Below the pieces are notes generated by a model. The model did no database searches and was not told the DNA's origin. It saw only the letters and a program-made list of their open reading frames with translations. This document shows, in pieces, positions 47,001 to 58,705 of a stretch of 64,000 nucleotides of DNA. The position numbers and the translations under genes were made by a program. Source of the stretch: Syngnathus acus. Its lineage: Eukaryota > Chordata > Actinopteri > Syngnathiformes > Syngnathidae. The number at the start of each line of letters is the position of its first letter. Within the stretch, counting starts at the first letter, position 1. The stretch spans positions 12,989,918 to 13,053,917 of the forward strand of contig NC_051098.1 of assembly GCF_901709675.1 (NCBI RefSeq), written 5' to 3'.

Positions 47001-48357
47001 AAAACCGCGTCAGCTGAGAATAACTGCAAAATGAGTTGATTCTTATTGAAGCAACGAGTTGTGTACCGTGTTTTCCGACATTGGACAATTTCTGAGGCTG
47101 GAAAAGAACAGGTGCAGCTTTCATTATTTGACCTCGGTTATATACCCTTGAAATTTGATAGCTTTGGTGCTCGCCGGCTGGAACAAAATCTGATTTGTTC
47201 GTGTAGATTCTTGGCCATTTGGGGTCACGGTCAATCGGTAACTGGAAAGTCAGTCCTGCAAAGTTTCACTGTTTTAATGTGCTCCATTTTTGCTTACTTT
47301 ATGTTTTAACTTTATGCTTTATGTTTTGTTTGACCAGTTCACTTTGCTCGAGGACTGACCGACTTGAGTGCTTCACTGCACTGGCCAACAAGGCATGAAA
47401 GGGTAAGTGTTATAAAAAAAAAAAAATAAAAAAAATGTTGAATCACCAATACGAGGCTAAATTGTGGTAATTTGATTCAAAAGCGTTTGGAATGACATCT
47501 TGATTATCGCCCTTGACAAGTCACGGTGCGGTTCCGCTCGTCCGGTCGGAGAGGATTTAGGAGAGCCAACCATCTGTCTCGCTCTTGGCTCATCTCAGCG
47601 CGAAAAAAGACAATTTGCAGTGTACACACAAAAAAACACACACAGAAATCACTGAAGCGTGGTCGGCACTTTTTATGTGAACACTTTCTCATCTCCAGTA
47701 CTTTTGTGTTTGCATGAAAAAATTACATTTATTTTTGCAAACAAATCGTATAATCGTGTTGAACAAAAGTCAATTTCTTATCATTTAGGGTTTTGAAAGA
47801 TGACTTGGAACTTGAAGATGAAGACCTTTTTTTTTTGCAGCATGTTGACCATAATCGCCTTTGTCGGATCTTGCCACCATATATCACCAAATGTCACTTT
47901 GCGGGGCCAATCATAGAACCATATAAACATTTTGAGAAATGGGCTATTGAATCTTCATCCAATTATCGCACAAATATGTGAACGTGATAGCTGGAATAAC
48001 GTATGAGATGCTGCGCTGGTTGGCCCGGCGGCACGGGCAGGTGAGCGGGCGAATAAATGGATGTCACTTTAATAAATGTATCAGACTGGCAAATCAATTA
48101 TAATTGATCCCCATTTATGAAACTTGGCAGGGACATTCATTAAGCCTCTGAGGGTTTGCCAAGATTGATTAAATGGCCCAAGTGGCTGCGTTGGCTTGTG
48201 TCCGTGTCAAAACAACAACGGCGACACTTTATAAAACGGCTGATGGAGCGCGGTACGTTGCATTTATGTTCTCCGTCAATTTTGACATTCTATAAAAAAA
48301 AAATGAAAAAAAATGTACAAAGGGTGTTAAAGAGGATGTCTGTTGATAATTTAGGAA
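47001..48357. other. Gene-free interval
   Basis: No supported gene. The open frame at 47046-47309 has no recognisable domain. Short A-rich runs are present (for example near 47415-47440). Confidence 0.4.
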
Positions 48358-48905
48358 TTGAATTCAGGAATTTGTCATTATTTGTTCCATTTACAATTTG
48401 TAAATATCAGCAATACAAACTGTGTAAATGTCAATCACGGTGTCCCACAGGGGTCCGTGTTTGAACCACTACTCATCCGTCTTAACGAGTTTCTCTTCTG
48501 CAGTATTATTAGAAGAACTCTTGTGAACTCGCACTGTTATGTAGATAACTCCCACGATCAAAACTCCCACCGCATCTCGGATGACCTGCAATTTCTTTCC
48601 ATTGAATTCCGATAAAACTGGAATTATAGACCTCGACTACCTGATGCCTGTAATGACATAGCTGCTCTCGACGACTTTGGGCTCGCCTCCAGCAGCGCCT
48701 AAGGGAACCTTGATCAAATTTATCGTTCCACTCCCACCTCAAAGTTTCAAGGACAGCATTTTTCACCGATGCTGAAAAAGTAGCCCAAGCTTTTGTGACC
48801 TCTAGACTGAATTATTGTAATTCTCTCAGCAGTAAGTCCCCGAGACTCTCCGGCGGGTCCAAAATACGAAGGAAATCCACAGATTGGCTTTATAACCTCA
48901 GTACC
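48358..48905 (+). mobile_element. L2-type LINE fragment, reverse transcriptase to thumb region
   Basis: The longest L2 relic in the window. One frame reads HGVPQGSVFEPLLIRLNEF and then SIIRRTLVNSHCYVDNSHD, matching the L2 palm, where the expected YADD has become YVDN. After frameshifts, 48768 onward reads TDAEKVAQAFVTSRLNYCNS, the conserved downstream L2 block. The multiple frameshifts and the lost catalytic Asp show it is dead. Confidence 0.88.
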
Positions 48906-50313
48906 GTTCAAAAATAACAGTACTGGTATAAAAAAGTTTAATTTAAAGTCCTCTCAGTTATAAAGTGCGGTAATATTCTAGACTTCAATTAACGAATATA
49001 TAACAGAGAAAAGTGCTGTAATGGCTTTAGATTTACGTTCGATTGCTTTTGGCCACGGATAACGCGCAGTCATTTTGCTAGCCACAATTCTGTGGCGATA
49101 ATCAGATTCGCTAACATAATGGCGTTCCATTGCCAGGGGGCACCGTGGGAATCTTTCATCAACATCTTGATGCCATCACAAGTCAGATGTCTCATTTACA
49201 TTTGGCCAAACGCCGGCAAACCTAATTAAAGATCTAAATCTATTTGGATGTAGAATTCCAATCAATTCTTTTTAGACATTTCACAAGCGTCATCACTTGC
49301 AAAGTTTACTACTTTTTTTTTTTAAAGGGCTTTCCACTTCATTACTCCACCGCCTAGAGCGAAAACAAAACCGAGGGAAGCAGAAAAGTACACCTGCTTC
49401 ATTTCCCAGCTATTTATTGCTCATAAACAAACTGCTCTTTGATATAAAATGTTTGTCTTCAAATGTTATTGTCTCTTTGTGTGCTGCGGAGGAAAATGCA
49501 ATTTATCTTATTGAACAAACAAAGAACACGTCGCACTACCAAAACAACTCAACCTGAAATGTCAGACTCGCTTTGAGTTTTTTGGCTTGATTTTAGGAAT
49601 TTTTTATTTCGGTCGTATAAAAAAAAGCTGTTAGTAAGCCTTCATTAACGAATTGGAGCGAGTCATCTTTTTGCACTCAGAGATCATTTAATGTTAAACG
49701 CCCTTCTGAGTGTTATTGACTTTATGTTTTGGATTTCTTGTCTGAGAATTTAAACTCAGCTTCCAACATAACTTTTGACATTTATTAAACGAGATGGTGT
49801 CTTAGTTGTGCCTTGTCACGGCGTTGTGCCAAAGCAAGTGTCGGGCCGATTTGATGAATGTGTAGATGAACAGTTGGAGCAGAAAATTGAAGCTTGTACT
49901 ACCTGAATGCCGTTTGGGAGGGGGAGTAACATGACAGCACAAATGTCAGTCTTGAGGATGAAGCCACTATCAGTTGTGCACTTATGGCTGCATTTGAGTG
50001 AAAGAGGGAGGAAAATCCAACACGAGCAATATGTCTTTTCGAAGCCGAGTTCCCTCATAAATAGGGGCATCGAGGCTGTAATGAAAAATTGTTTTAAAAT
50101 CAATTAGCTTATTGATTGTTTGTTTATTTATTTAATTTCATTTTATTTCATTTTATTTATTTATTTTTTATGATTTTTTTATTTTTCATTATTCGTTTTT
50201 AGGTAGGTGCCACAGAAAACAAATAAACACAAATAGCTGAATTTGTAAGAAGTGAAGCACAAATACGTGGGGGTTAACAGTAATAGCTCCCTGAATATGG
50301 ACAGGAGGGGGGA
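48906..50313. other. Gene-free interval
   Basis: AT-rich sequence with T-rich ATTTATTTATTTT-type stretches at 50115-50190. I see no supported gene or element with defined ends. Confidence 0.4.
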
Positions 50314-50577
50314 GGGGGCGGGGTGCTCGTCAGGATTTCAAGCCAGTGGATGTTTTGAAGTGCAAACAACCCGACTGCCTGAGCTTTCACCAGGTTGAAA
50401 GGGGAGGATGGGTAAGGTTGCATAACCGAACCACCGGGGGCGAGATTGAAGGAGAATAGCAGCGAGAGCGTCAAGTCAGCATCCCCGGCGAAGGCTTGCT
50501 GAGCGGATACGGTAAAGATGGCGGCAGCAAAGGAGGCGCCTGAGGCGGTCATTGTCAAAGACTTCAAGTTTGCTGAG
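50314..50577 (+). CDS. Candidate promoter and first coding exon of an unidentified gene
   Basis: A GC box, GGGGGCGGGG (50314-50323), lies 200 bp upstream of AAAGATGGCGGCAGC. AAGATGGCGGC is the YY1-type motif that often marks the start codon of housekeeping genes. From ATG 50518 the frame reads MAAAKEAPEAVIVKDFKFAE, then reaches GAG|GTCAGC at 50578. That is a possible phase-0 donor, though C at +3 is uncommon. The coding part is about 20 codons (50518-50577); the rest of the interval is promoter/5'UTR. The frame stays open to 50904, but the sequence past 50578 loses its composition bias and looks intronic. I do not recognise the N-terminus and found no convincing second exon, so the gene may continue beyond the window. 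Confidence 0.4.
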
Positions 50578-51284
50578 GTCAGCGTTTCTAACCGGCCACG
50601 TCTTGCCACACAACAGGATGGCGAGGGTCAAATCATTTCTTTTTATCATCCTGGTTTGATTTTAGATTTTGCTGTACTTGTTGTAAGAATCTTACCAAAT
50701 AAATATCGGCAGATGTTTCTGATGCATTTTATTTTGCTTTTAAGACCACTTTTGCAGTGCATTGAAACGGTATTTGTGCTCAGAGTAGTACAAGGAAGCG
50801 GCAGTAATGGCTGTCAGAGGCTAGCACGCCTCACTGAGCTGAAGACAACATTTTCCATGCGACCGACTGCAGGGGATGTTGGCCGTTACGTAAGCCACGC
50901 ATGACGTGCTCACACGTGAGCTCCCTGATGGAACATTTAAAGACACTTGGCTAGAGATTGAATAAAAGCTTCGGTACGCTTCTGGGGAGTGTTTAGACAC
51001 CAAAGTAATCCATTTTTCCTGGATGGCTTTGACCTTGAAAGCTTCTCTTGGGATGTTAAAAGCATAACTGTTTACTTCTCGCCTGCCTCGGCTCTCGGGA
51101 AAGTGTGGGTACGATTCGGCGGGTCCCGGATAGCATTGAGTTCTACGATAAACAACGGCGTCTCTCTTACACATGACTGAGCTTCCCACTGCCCTCCATT
51201 TGCCTTAATGAAGTACGCTGAAGCTAATTAGACATTAAGGGAATGTATTACGGAGAAGTGGATTTTTGAATTGTTTGCACAAGA

Positions 51285-51353
51285 GACGGACGGGATGGCT
51301 CAGTAGGAGTCTGGTCATTTCGAAACGCAGACCTTTGGGTTCAAGCGACGGCC
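51285..51353 (+). mobile_element. tRNA-derived SINE head (degenerate)
   Basis: GGGATGGCTCAGTAGGAG resembles a Pol III A box, and TTTGGGTTCAAGCGAC, about 40 bp on, resembles a B box. An anticodon-arm-like GTCTG/CAGAC stem lies between. The acceptor stem does not pair. It runs straight into the duplicated L2 segment at 51354, consistent with a tRNA-headed SINE that has an L2-type tail, or with nested debris. Confidence 0.45.
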
Positions 51354-51617
51354 TTTGTGACCATATCCAAGATTTCCATCATTGTTTTTCATTTGATCCT
51401 GCTTTATAAAAGCATTTTATCATCATAAGACCAAGTGGTGTTCCACAAAGCTCTATACTAAGTCCACATATTTTAGCACTCTTTGTGACCATGTCCCAGC
51501 TTTTCATCACTGTTTTTCATTTGATCATGCTTTATATTGCATAAAAGCATTTTATCATTATAAGACCTCGTGGTGTTCCACAAGGCTCTATATTAAGTCC
51601 ACATATTTTTGCACTGG
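51354..51617 (+). mobile_element. Tandemly duplicated L2 LINE segment
   Basis: Two direct copies lie head to tail: 51354-51481 (128 bp) and 51482-51617 (136 bp). Both run from TTTGTGACCAT to ATATTTTWGCACT. Each encodes an L2 motif: GVPQSSILSPHILALF in the first, GVPQGSILSPHIFAL in the second. The second has a few extra bases (TATTGCATAAAAGC). The duplication postdates the insertion. Confidence 0.85.
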
Positions 51618-53771
51618 ACTCTATATAAACTGGGAACTGTTTTACATTTGGAGCAATTTTCATACATCTCTGGATTTTTTTTTACATGTTTGTTAAAATA
51701 GGAACGTCACACAAAACAAAATTGTCCGACTTATACTCGATCTCAGTCCCAGACACGTGCATTGGGCCCTGAATCGCTTTTCATTCTTTTTTGTTGGCTT
51801 TCTGTGACACATCAAGTATATCAACAAATGTCTTACTTTAGTTCTTTTTTTTTTTAACTGCGCAACTGGAAGCTCATCAAAAGCACTTTCAGGGGCAACT
51901 GTCACCTATCACAAAGACGAATTTAGAAACGGAGCCGATCGATGGCGTCGCAGCTCAGAACTGCGGAAAATAAACTTCTCCAGGGACACTTTTTAGGACC
52001 GCTTTCTTTCGTGGTGGGCTTTTAGGCACGGGAGATGATTTTTCAAGGAAAGTGTCATTTTCTTTCTTTTTGATGTCATTTTTTTTGGGGGGGGCAGAGA
52101 TGGGCCTTTCAGGTCTTTTGGCGAATAAGATGAAAAAGGATTTCAAGGCGCGTGGAGCACAAGCGTTCTCTTTGCCGAGATTAAAGCACCATTTTGAGGT
52201 ACAACGCACGCACTTAGATGTTTTTTGTTCTTTTGTCATCTGTTTGATTCTCGTGGCTGTCAGGCTTCCTATTGTCACCGTTGCGCTGGCGCGGCGAATC
52301 TCCATGTCGTTAAGACATGACCGAGAGAGAGCGAGAGAGAAAGAATCCACTAGGCTTTAATCTCAAAATTAAAGAGAAGTGCCGTTGCATTACCTCGCAC
52401 TCGGCGCTAATTGAGAGTTTCTCGATGCTTGAGATGGTTATTGCTGATTGCCGCTTTCATGTCGCTGAGAAGTCACTCTCGTTTCCGATGATGAGAACAT
52501 GCAGTCGCTGAAGCTTCTCTGAAATGTAACCACCTTCTGATCTCTTGGACTGATCAATAACTTGTGCTTCATCTCTGCTATCCAGTGGTGGCAGTAAGTC
52601 GGATATTCGCCAGTCATAAGTAAGTCTCAAGTCTTAACCTTCAAGTTTCAAGCGCATCCCCAAGTTACCGCCGCACAAATCAAACGAGACAAGTCGAGTC
52701 GAGCACCCACTAAATTTCAAGCAAGTTGAGTTAAGACTTTACTTTAGGCAAGTCATAAGTCAGACAAGCTTAGTCACAACAACTAAATCACACTTTAGCC
52801 ACGTTTCTCTCATTTTCTAATGCTAGGAAAAAACTTAAAATAATGAATGTTGAAATGCCCAAAGTGTACCATTTACGTATTAGCACGTAAAGGCCTAGGT
52901 ATTTTCGGTCATGACAACAGCGCTACTTAGCTAGCTACGTGCTTTGTTGACTTTGGCTTTTGTTGTATTGAAATATTTTCATAGTTTTTATTTAATTTTC
53001 CCCAAATAAACCCACGTCGGTTTAGTAATTTCTTCAAAAATTTGCAGGCATACCTTTGTCTGCTTTAAGGTAAGCAATATTCATGAGGTTCTTACAAGCT
53101 AACATGCTAGCAAGGCCAAGTTAGCATCGCTCGTGAGGAAAGCTATGTTCTCCTTTGTTACAAATATATACTTTGGCTAGTCATAAATTACAATTAAGTC
53201 CTAAAGGTTTCCATAATTTAATGTTCTTAATCAGACACTTTATTCCTCTAAACCTACAACCGGCCTTGTAAAACCGTTTGGTGTAAACGCAACCGCTAAA
53301 ATTAATAATAATAAATTGGCTGGTGTTCAGCGGGCCAAATGACGTTGCCTTTTTGCCAGTGTAATTTGTTTACTGAATTTACTCTGTCATTTTTTGGGGG
53401 CGGGGGGGGGGGTCACGCGCCTCACTAAGGCCTCTGCTAAGCTTGAAAGCCTGCAGCACAGTTGTTTCTCTACATTCACACACATTTGTTGTTACACTTC
53501 ATTTGGTAAATGGATTTCTTTAGCCGGCAAAACACACCGTGAGGATTTGTCTCCATTTCTATGCCAGCACGCTGGAATCTAAACAAGCTGTTGCTATGCC
53601 AGGGGGGGGAAAAGTCTCCTGAAAGGAGAAAAAGACCCCTTCATAGTTCTAACGTAATTATCATAATTGTGTACCCCTTGGTATGTGTCACGGTTTTTTT
53701 TTAGTTCTTTATATATTTTTTTTCATTTGTGCAAAAATACAACTAAATGTGTCAAGAGAGCAGTACTAGGA
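51618..53771. other. Gene-free interval
   Basis: A 131-codon minus-strand open frame (52350-51955) is Lys/Pro/Ser-rich and partly made by A-runs; it has no recognised domain. A GA-rich tract lies at 52322-52344 and a G-run at 53395-53412. No supported gene. Confidence 0.4.
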
Positions 53772-54940
53772 AATCTTGCTTTAAAGACCGCCTATTATGT
53801 TGCGGGTCAATTTGACGCAATTTTGTCTGCTTGGTGTGATAAGTATATTCCAAGAAAATTTGCCACAATTTGCAGTCCTTCGTTCGCTTTGACCCAGAAT
53901 GAAAAAATAAGGTGTCCTGTTTAAATTGAACAGTTAATAAATAAACAAGAGTAAAAGAATGAGTACATTTAAATAATTTTTAACATGCATTTTTGATGGA
54001 ATAATAATTACCGAGGCATGTTCCGTGAGAGGTAATGGATAATTATCTTTTTTAAAACCTGTCTTCACTGCTAACACTTTTTGTGTCAATCTAACTTGGG
54101 TACATTGTTGCTGTTCCTAAGAAACCAACACAACAGGAGGATTTTATAGGCCAATTTAAAAACCCAAAGTGTCAAACACGTGTAAAATGTGCCTTTCAAT
54201 TGAGGGGGGTTGAGGGGTTGCTAACATTACCTAGCATTTTTTTTTTTTATAGAAAATAAATAAAAATCCAAACATTGTAAATTGCTTCATCCTGCCAATT
54301 AATCTTGCTTTAAAGGATATTTATTGTGCGGGTCAAACTGACCCAACATTTTTTGCTTGGCTTAATAAGTGTGATCACTGTTCAATGAAAATGGTTCATT
54401 TTGTCACCATTTTGAGTATGTGGGTCATTTTGACCCAGAATAAGAAGAGGCGTCTTATTTGAATTATTAAAAAAAAATAAAAAATAAAAAAAGGAAAAGA
54501 AAAAAAATTCTCCTGTGATTTATTTAATAAATAAATCACATTTGAATAATCAATGACAAAAGAAACAATTGCCTCCAAACAAATTTAATGTGCATTCTGT
54601 TACGGGGACTCCCAATGGAAATGAGCCTTATGGTTCTATTGAATGCATTTACATTTCATTGTTGAGATGCTCATTAGTGTTCATTATCCTTCTCGAACAA
54701 ATAAAGGAAAATAAAATAAAGGAAGTGAAGATTATTCTCATCGAAACATGATGTGTGAGCGGTAATGGAGTTAATAATGGCTCCCCATTTATGGCACTTT
54801 TATTGTAACGGTTCAGACCCGGGGACATTATTGCTGTTCCTGAGAAACAAACCCAACGGGAGGTTTAATATCGTCCTTTTATAAGCCAAAAGTTTCACAT
54901 AACCAAAAATGAGCCTTTCAGGTTTTAGGGGGGGTTATTT
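53772..54940. repeat. Tandem duplication of a ~530-bp repeat unit, piggyBac-like motifs
   Basis: Unit A (from 53772) and unit B (from 54301) both begin AATCTTGCTTTAAAG, then GCGGGTCAA..TGAC. Each later passes through TTGACCCAGAATRA, through ATTGTTGCTGTTCCTRAGAAA or its equivalent, and ends near GTGCCTTTCA/GAGCCTTTCA. The GGGTCAAATTTGACCC-type inverted motifs recall ends of piggyBac-type fish elements, but I see no clear TTAA-bounded ends. The units have diverged by substitutions and by an A-rich expansion near 54465-54510 in unit B. Confidence 0.65.
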
Positions 54941-55057
54941 CTGGACAATAAAAGTACAGCAGAGCTACTTTCTTTTTTTTTTCTTTTATAGTTTTTTTTA
55001 GGTTTTTAGGGGTGCTCATTACGTCGATCACGATCGACCTGTTGATCGTATGACATT

Positions 55058-55131
55058 TAAAATAAATAAAATAAAATAAAATAAAATAAAATAAAATAAA
55101 ATAAAAGAAAGAAAGAAAGAAAGAAAGAAAG
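55058..55131. repeat. Compound microsatellite (AAATA)n(GAAA)n
   Basis: About nine AAATA units run directly into six or seven GAAA units, inside the hAT element. Confidence 0.95.
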
Positions 55132-55535
55132 ACAATTCTATTGGCTAGAATCCATCCCATCGCTTGATTGACATACAGGTAAGCCTGTCAGGAGGCAATC
55201 ACAGTGAACCGCACATGCGCAGTAGACAGTGACCACACCCCTTCACCCCAGCAGTTTGGCCGCGCAAACACAAACTCGGCGCCAAAGCTAACAAGCTAAT
55301 CAACGCACGACGCATCAACGCACGGATAGTAAGTACTCGCTTTTTTCTTTTAAACTAAAGAAAGTTTATGACCGTCAAAAGTGAGTGGGGTTTCTGGACT
55401 AAGTAAGAAGCCAAAAACGTAAAACTTTCATACGGAATGTGAGTTGGAGTTTTTTTCCACAACGTCATTTCTGTCAATTATGCGTCCCTGGCTGATTCAC
55501 TTCAGTGCAAGTCATCAAACTAAACTAAACTCAGG

Positions 55536-55562
55536 TATATATATATATATATATATATATAT
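55536..55562. repeat. (TA)n microsatellite
   Basis: An uninterrupted TA tract of about 13 units near the right end of the hAT element. Confidence 0.95.
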
Positions 55563-56240
55563 GGGTAGATCTTTGTGACTTGGTCATTTTAAAAGTAGCT
55601 CGCGAGCTGAAAAAGAGTGAGCACCCCTGACCTAGATGTAATGCATTTTATTGGACAACCTCGTATCTATAATAAGTGAAGACAGCAGGAAATTATACCA
55701 TAATTAGCGTGCTACAATGTCATCTAATATGTCAAGATGGCCGCATTTCTCACCCGCCAGAAGTAAAGCCGATGTTACTGGCTTGACCGGGTCTTTCCAA
55801 ACTTTTCCACTTTACAAAGTAAGCCTGGAAGCAAAAAAGAAAAGGAAAAGTTCATGACACAGAGGTAAATAAAGTTCACGTGGTAATCATGCAAATCAGA
55901 TGATAGCTGTCTGACGTTATTTTTTTTTTAAATGCTGTCAACAAGATTAATTTGTACAGGGATTAATTGTGTAAAAACTGCGACCCGGTCGGTCTCATTA
56001 CCATTTAAATTCCTCGCGATGCTGGATTGACTTCGGGACATGATATTTATTATGATGAGGTTGTTGGGCTACGAGACTGTGTCAAGCAAAAGACGCATAT
56101 CGTCACGGTGTGTGGCACATTTAATCCGGAGGCTGAAGTATTTGATGAAAACACAATTTATGAGACATTTTAACCACGGGAATGTTTCTTTACAACATTC
56201 AAAGCATTGCAAGACCCATTAGAAGTAAACTAAGTCCTGG

Positions 56241-56254
56241 CTGCCATCTAGTGG
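56241..56254 (-). promoter_or_regulatory. CTCF-like motif (perfect core match)
   Basis: On the minus strand CCACTAGATGGCAG matches all 14 core positions. The sequence context CTGCCATCTAGTGGTGAT resembles that at 35870-35883. Confidence 0.4.
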
Positions 56255-58689
56255 TGATTGGTGAAAATACACCTAAATGCTGCAGTTGTTCTCGGCCTAT
56301 TTGCATCTGTGTAATTTTTTACCACCGTATTCTTTTCTTCTTGTTTATGTGGAAATCGAACATTGAATATTTATCAGTGTTTTTCAGATTTTATTATGTT
56401 TAAAAAAAAAAATTGAGACGCTGCCAGTTGTCCATCTCTGATCCAACATATAACACATACCTTTAGGTAGTTTTGTTGTGTCTGAGTATCTCATTGTCCT
56501 CTGAGCTACTTTGAAATTTTTTTTTTACAGGAGTGCAGACGTTTTTTTGAAGCAAAAAACGTGCAAAAAAATCACTATATCAGCATACTACCCTAAAACA
56601 GCAAAATACAAATAAAAGAAAACATTAGGGAGTAAAGTCACATACTGTAATACCATGACTTAATTCACACACTTACAACGGCAAAACATGACGAACCAAC
56701 AAAGAGGAAACAAAAGCACGCCAAGGAGACAACGAGGCACACATGGAGAAGAAACAAGTGGCTGGAGGAAGCTGATTGGTGGACACAAGAACCGGGCTCA
56801 GGAAATCAGGTGGAATAGACAGTGACATGCGCTGAGAAGGAAAACATGACCAAACAAAATTAAGTTCTGGTCTTTTACCTTATTTTTCATAAATTCTGTC
56901 CCACAGAATGACATTCCTCTGATGCAGAATTCTTGCATGTGAGCACTCAAAAACAACAAGAACAGATGTTTTTGAAGAGGACCAGAGGTGTAAAATGGAA
57001 ACGACATCATCAAGTAATGGTTTGGAATTTTCTCACCAAGGAACCGACATTTGAACCAAACAAAACAGCATCAAAGGTAGGACATATTTTGTTTTATCTC
57101 CTGTTAATCAGTCACAGTTCTTCTTTGGATGGTTGCATTCCTTTCATGTGACACAGTCCACCGAGTCAATTAAAACTTGGCTTGTAAATGTTCAACGTTG
57201 ACATTCCAGACTCGTTTTGAAGCAAACTATTGAGACAAACACACCTCACACCAAAGGGAATAATCTTATAGGACAAGGCCGTCTGGCATTTGATGTCCTT
57301 TGTTCCAAATTATCATGGCGTGTACCCAACCTTATCAATTTTGGTTCCGCAGTTCGCAAATCAAGCCGAGAAAGTTATCGGACTCGGCTTCCGAGCGCGC
57401 CACCTGCTGCGTCTCTTGAAAAAACCTGCAAATGAATATCTCGTTGTCCTCTGAGCTACTTTGACTTTTTTTTTTTTTTTTCCTGTTTGCCACCAAGACA
57501 AAAACAATCTTTTAATTGGCGAGCAGATGCTTTGTTTTGCTCATTCCTTGATGACATTGTGACGGAACAACGTTGGCACAGTTGGCGCGTAATTGTCAGA
57601 GCCGTTGCCCATTTCCATAATGACAAAGAATGAGCTGGTTAACCAGCAAGGCTCCACAAAATTGGACAAAAATGATTGAGGGGGCGACAGACAATAGCTG
57701 TACGGATTCTTTCTCGGTGTGTGTAATTGCGTATTGATCTGCTTGTATTGTCATTTTTTAAATTAATAAGTCAATTATAAACTGGGACCTGTTGTGAAAT
57801 TTGTTTGGATTTACAAGTACATATTTCGTAAGAAATATTTAAAAAACAAAATACAAATGATTTACGCTCGGTTTAAACTTTGTCCTAAACACTTTTATTG
57901 ATCGTGCTGGCAACTTGATAGCAACTTTTTGAATTGCAAAATGTGTGGTAAGACTTCACAGTTGTGTGAAGCAAATGAAGTTAGCAATTAGCAGGTGCGG
58001 CCATTGGCGGTTATTTACTCAATGGCAGGAATTTATTTTGTGTGCGCACGTCTGTTAAAGCAATTTTGATCGTACCAAATATGTATAATATATTTAAGTA
58101 GAACGAAATAGTCAGACGTAAATGCAAAGCCCTCGTTGCCATGCCGCCCTCTAAAAATGTAATTGCCTGTTTCAGAAGATTCTCGCTGATGTGTGAAGTT
58201 TGACAAGTTTTTTTTCCTTTTCTTCAACATCTCTCAAAAGCGTTATTGTGGCTTTTTGCTGACGCGCTGTAGTCCCTCGGCAAAACGAGACGACTCTCGC
58301 TCACACGTACGCAAAGATCATTTCAGTTTAAAAGCCGGCGGCACCTTAATTGGGAAGCGGAATATTTTATTCCAGGTCTACTATTAACACCGTGTGATTT
58401 ATAGGACGTTGTGCATTTTTGATGCTTAGGGAAACGATTTCCTGTCTTGCGTTTTGGCTTTATGGAAATGAAAATTAGCGTGATATGCGGCGGCTCGTCA
58501 GAATTCCCCCAAGGATGCTGATGCTCTTGTTTCTTTGTCAGCAGCCCAAATGTTTTGTTTTATTCACAGGTGTCAGCGCGGCAAAATGGATGGCTGCTGA
58601 TCTGACAAGATTAAAATTGCAAAAACGCTTGACAGTTACGGGTCAACCATGTTTGGCGAGTCGCGACATTGATTTACATCAAATGGGGC

Positions 58690-58705
58690 GGGGGGGGGGG
58701 GGGGG
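58690..58705. repeat. (G)16 run
   Basis: Uninterrupted guanine run preceded by GGGGC; G-quadruplex-prone. Confidence 0.85.

Larger units (their letters stand above)
55007..55629. mobile_element. hAT-type non-autonomous element, 623 bp
   Basis: The left end TAGGGGTGCTCATT and right end AGTGAGCACCCCTG are inverted repeats (the left C is mutated to T). They are preceded inside by the typical ACGTCGATCACGATCGACC and AAGTAGCTCGCGAGCTGAA stretches. The interior has lost any transposase and has gained AAATA, GAAA and TA microsatellites. A convincing 8-bp target duplication is not visible. The ends fit the fish hAT group related to GTF2IRD2-type transposases. Confidence 0.8.

Noticed and set aside
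51955-52350. 131-codon Lys/Pro-rich frame on the minus strand
   Set aside because: Part of the composition comes from A-rich runs, no family was recognised and there is no splice support. Frames of this length occur by chance here.
56926-57077. Possible internal exon between CTCTGATGCAG and AAG|GTAGGA
   Set aside because: Only one frame is open, the peptide is not recognised, and its phase does not fit the 50.5 kb first exon.
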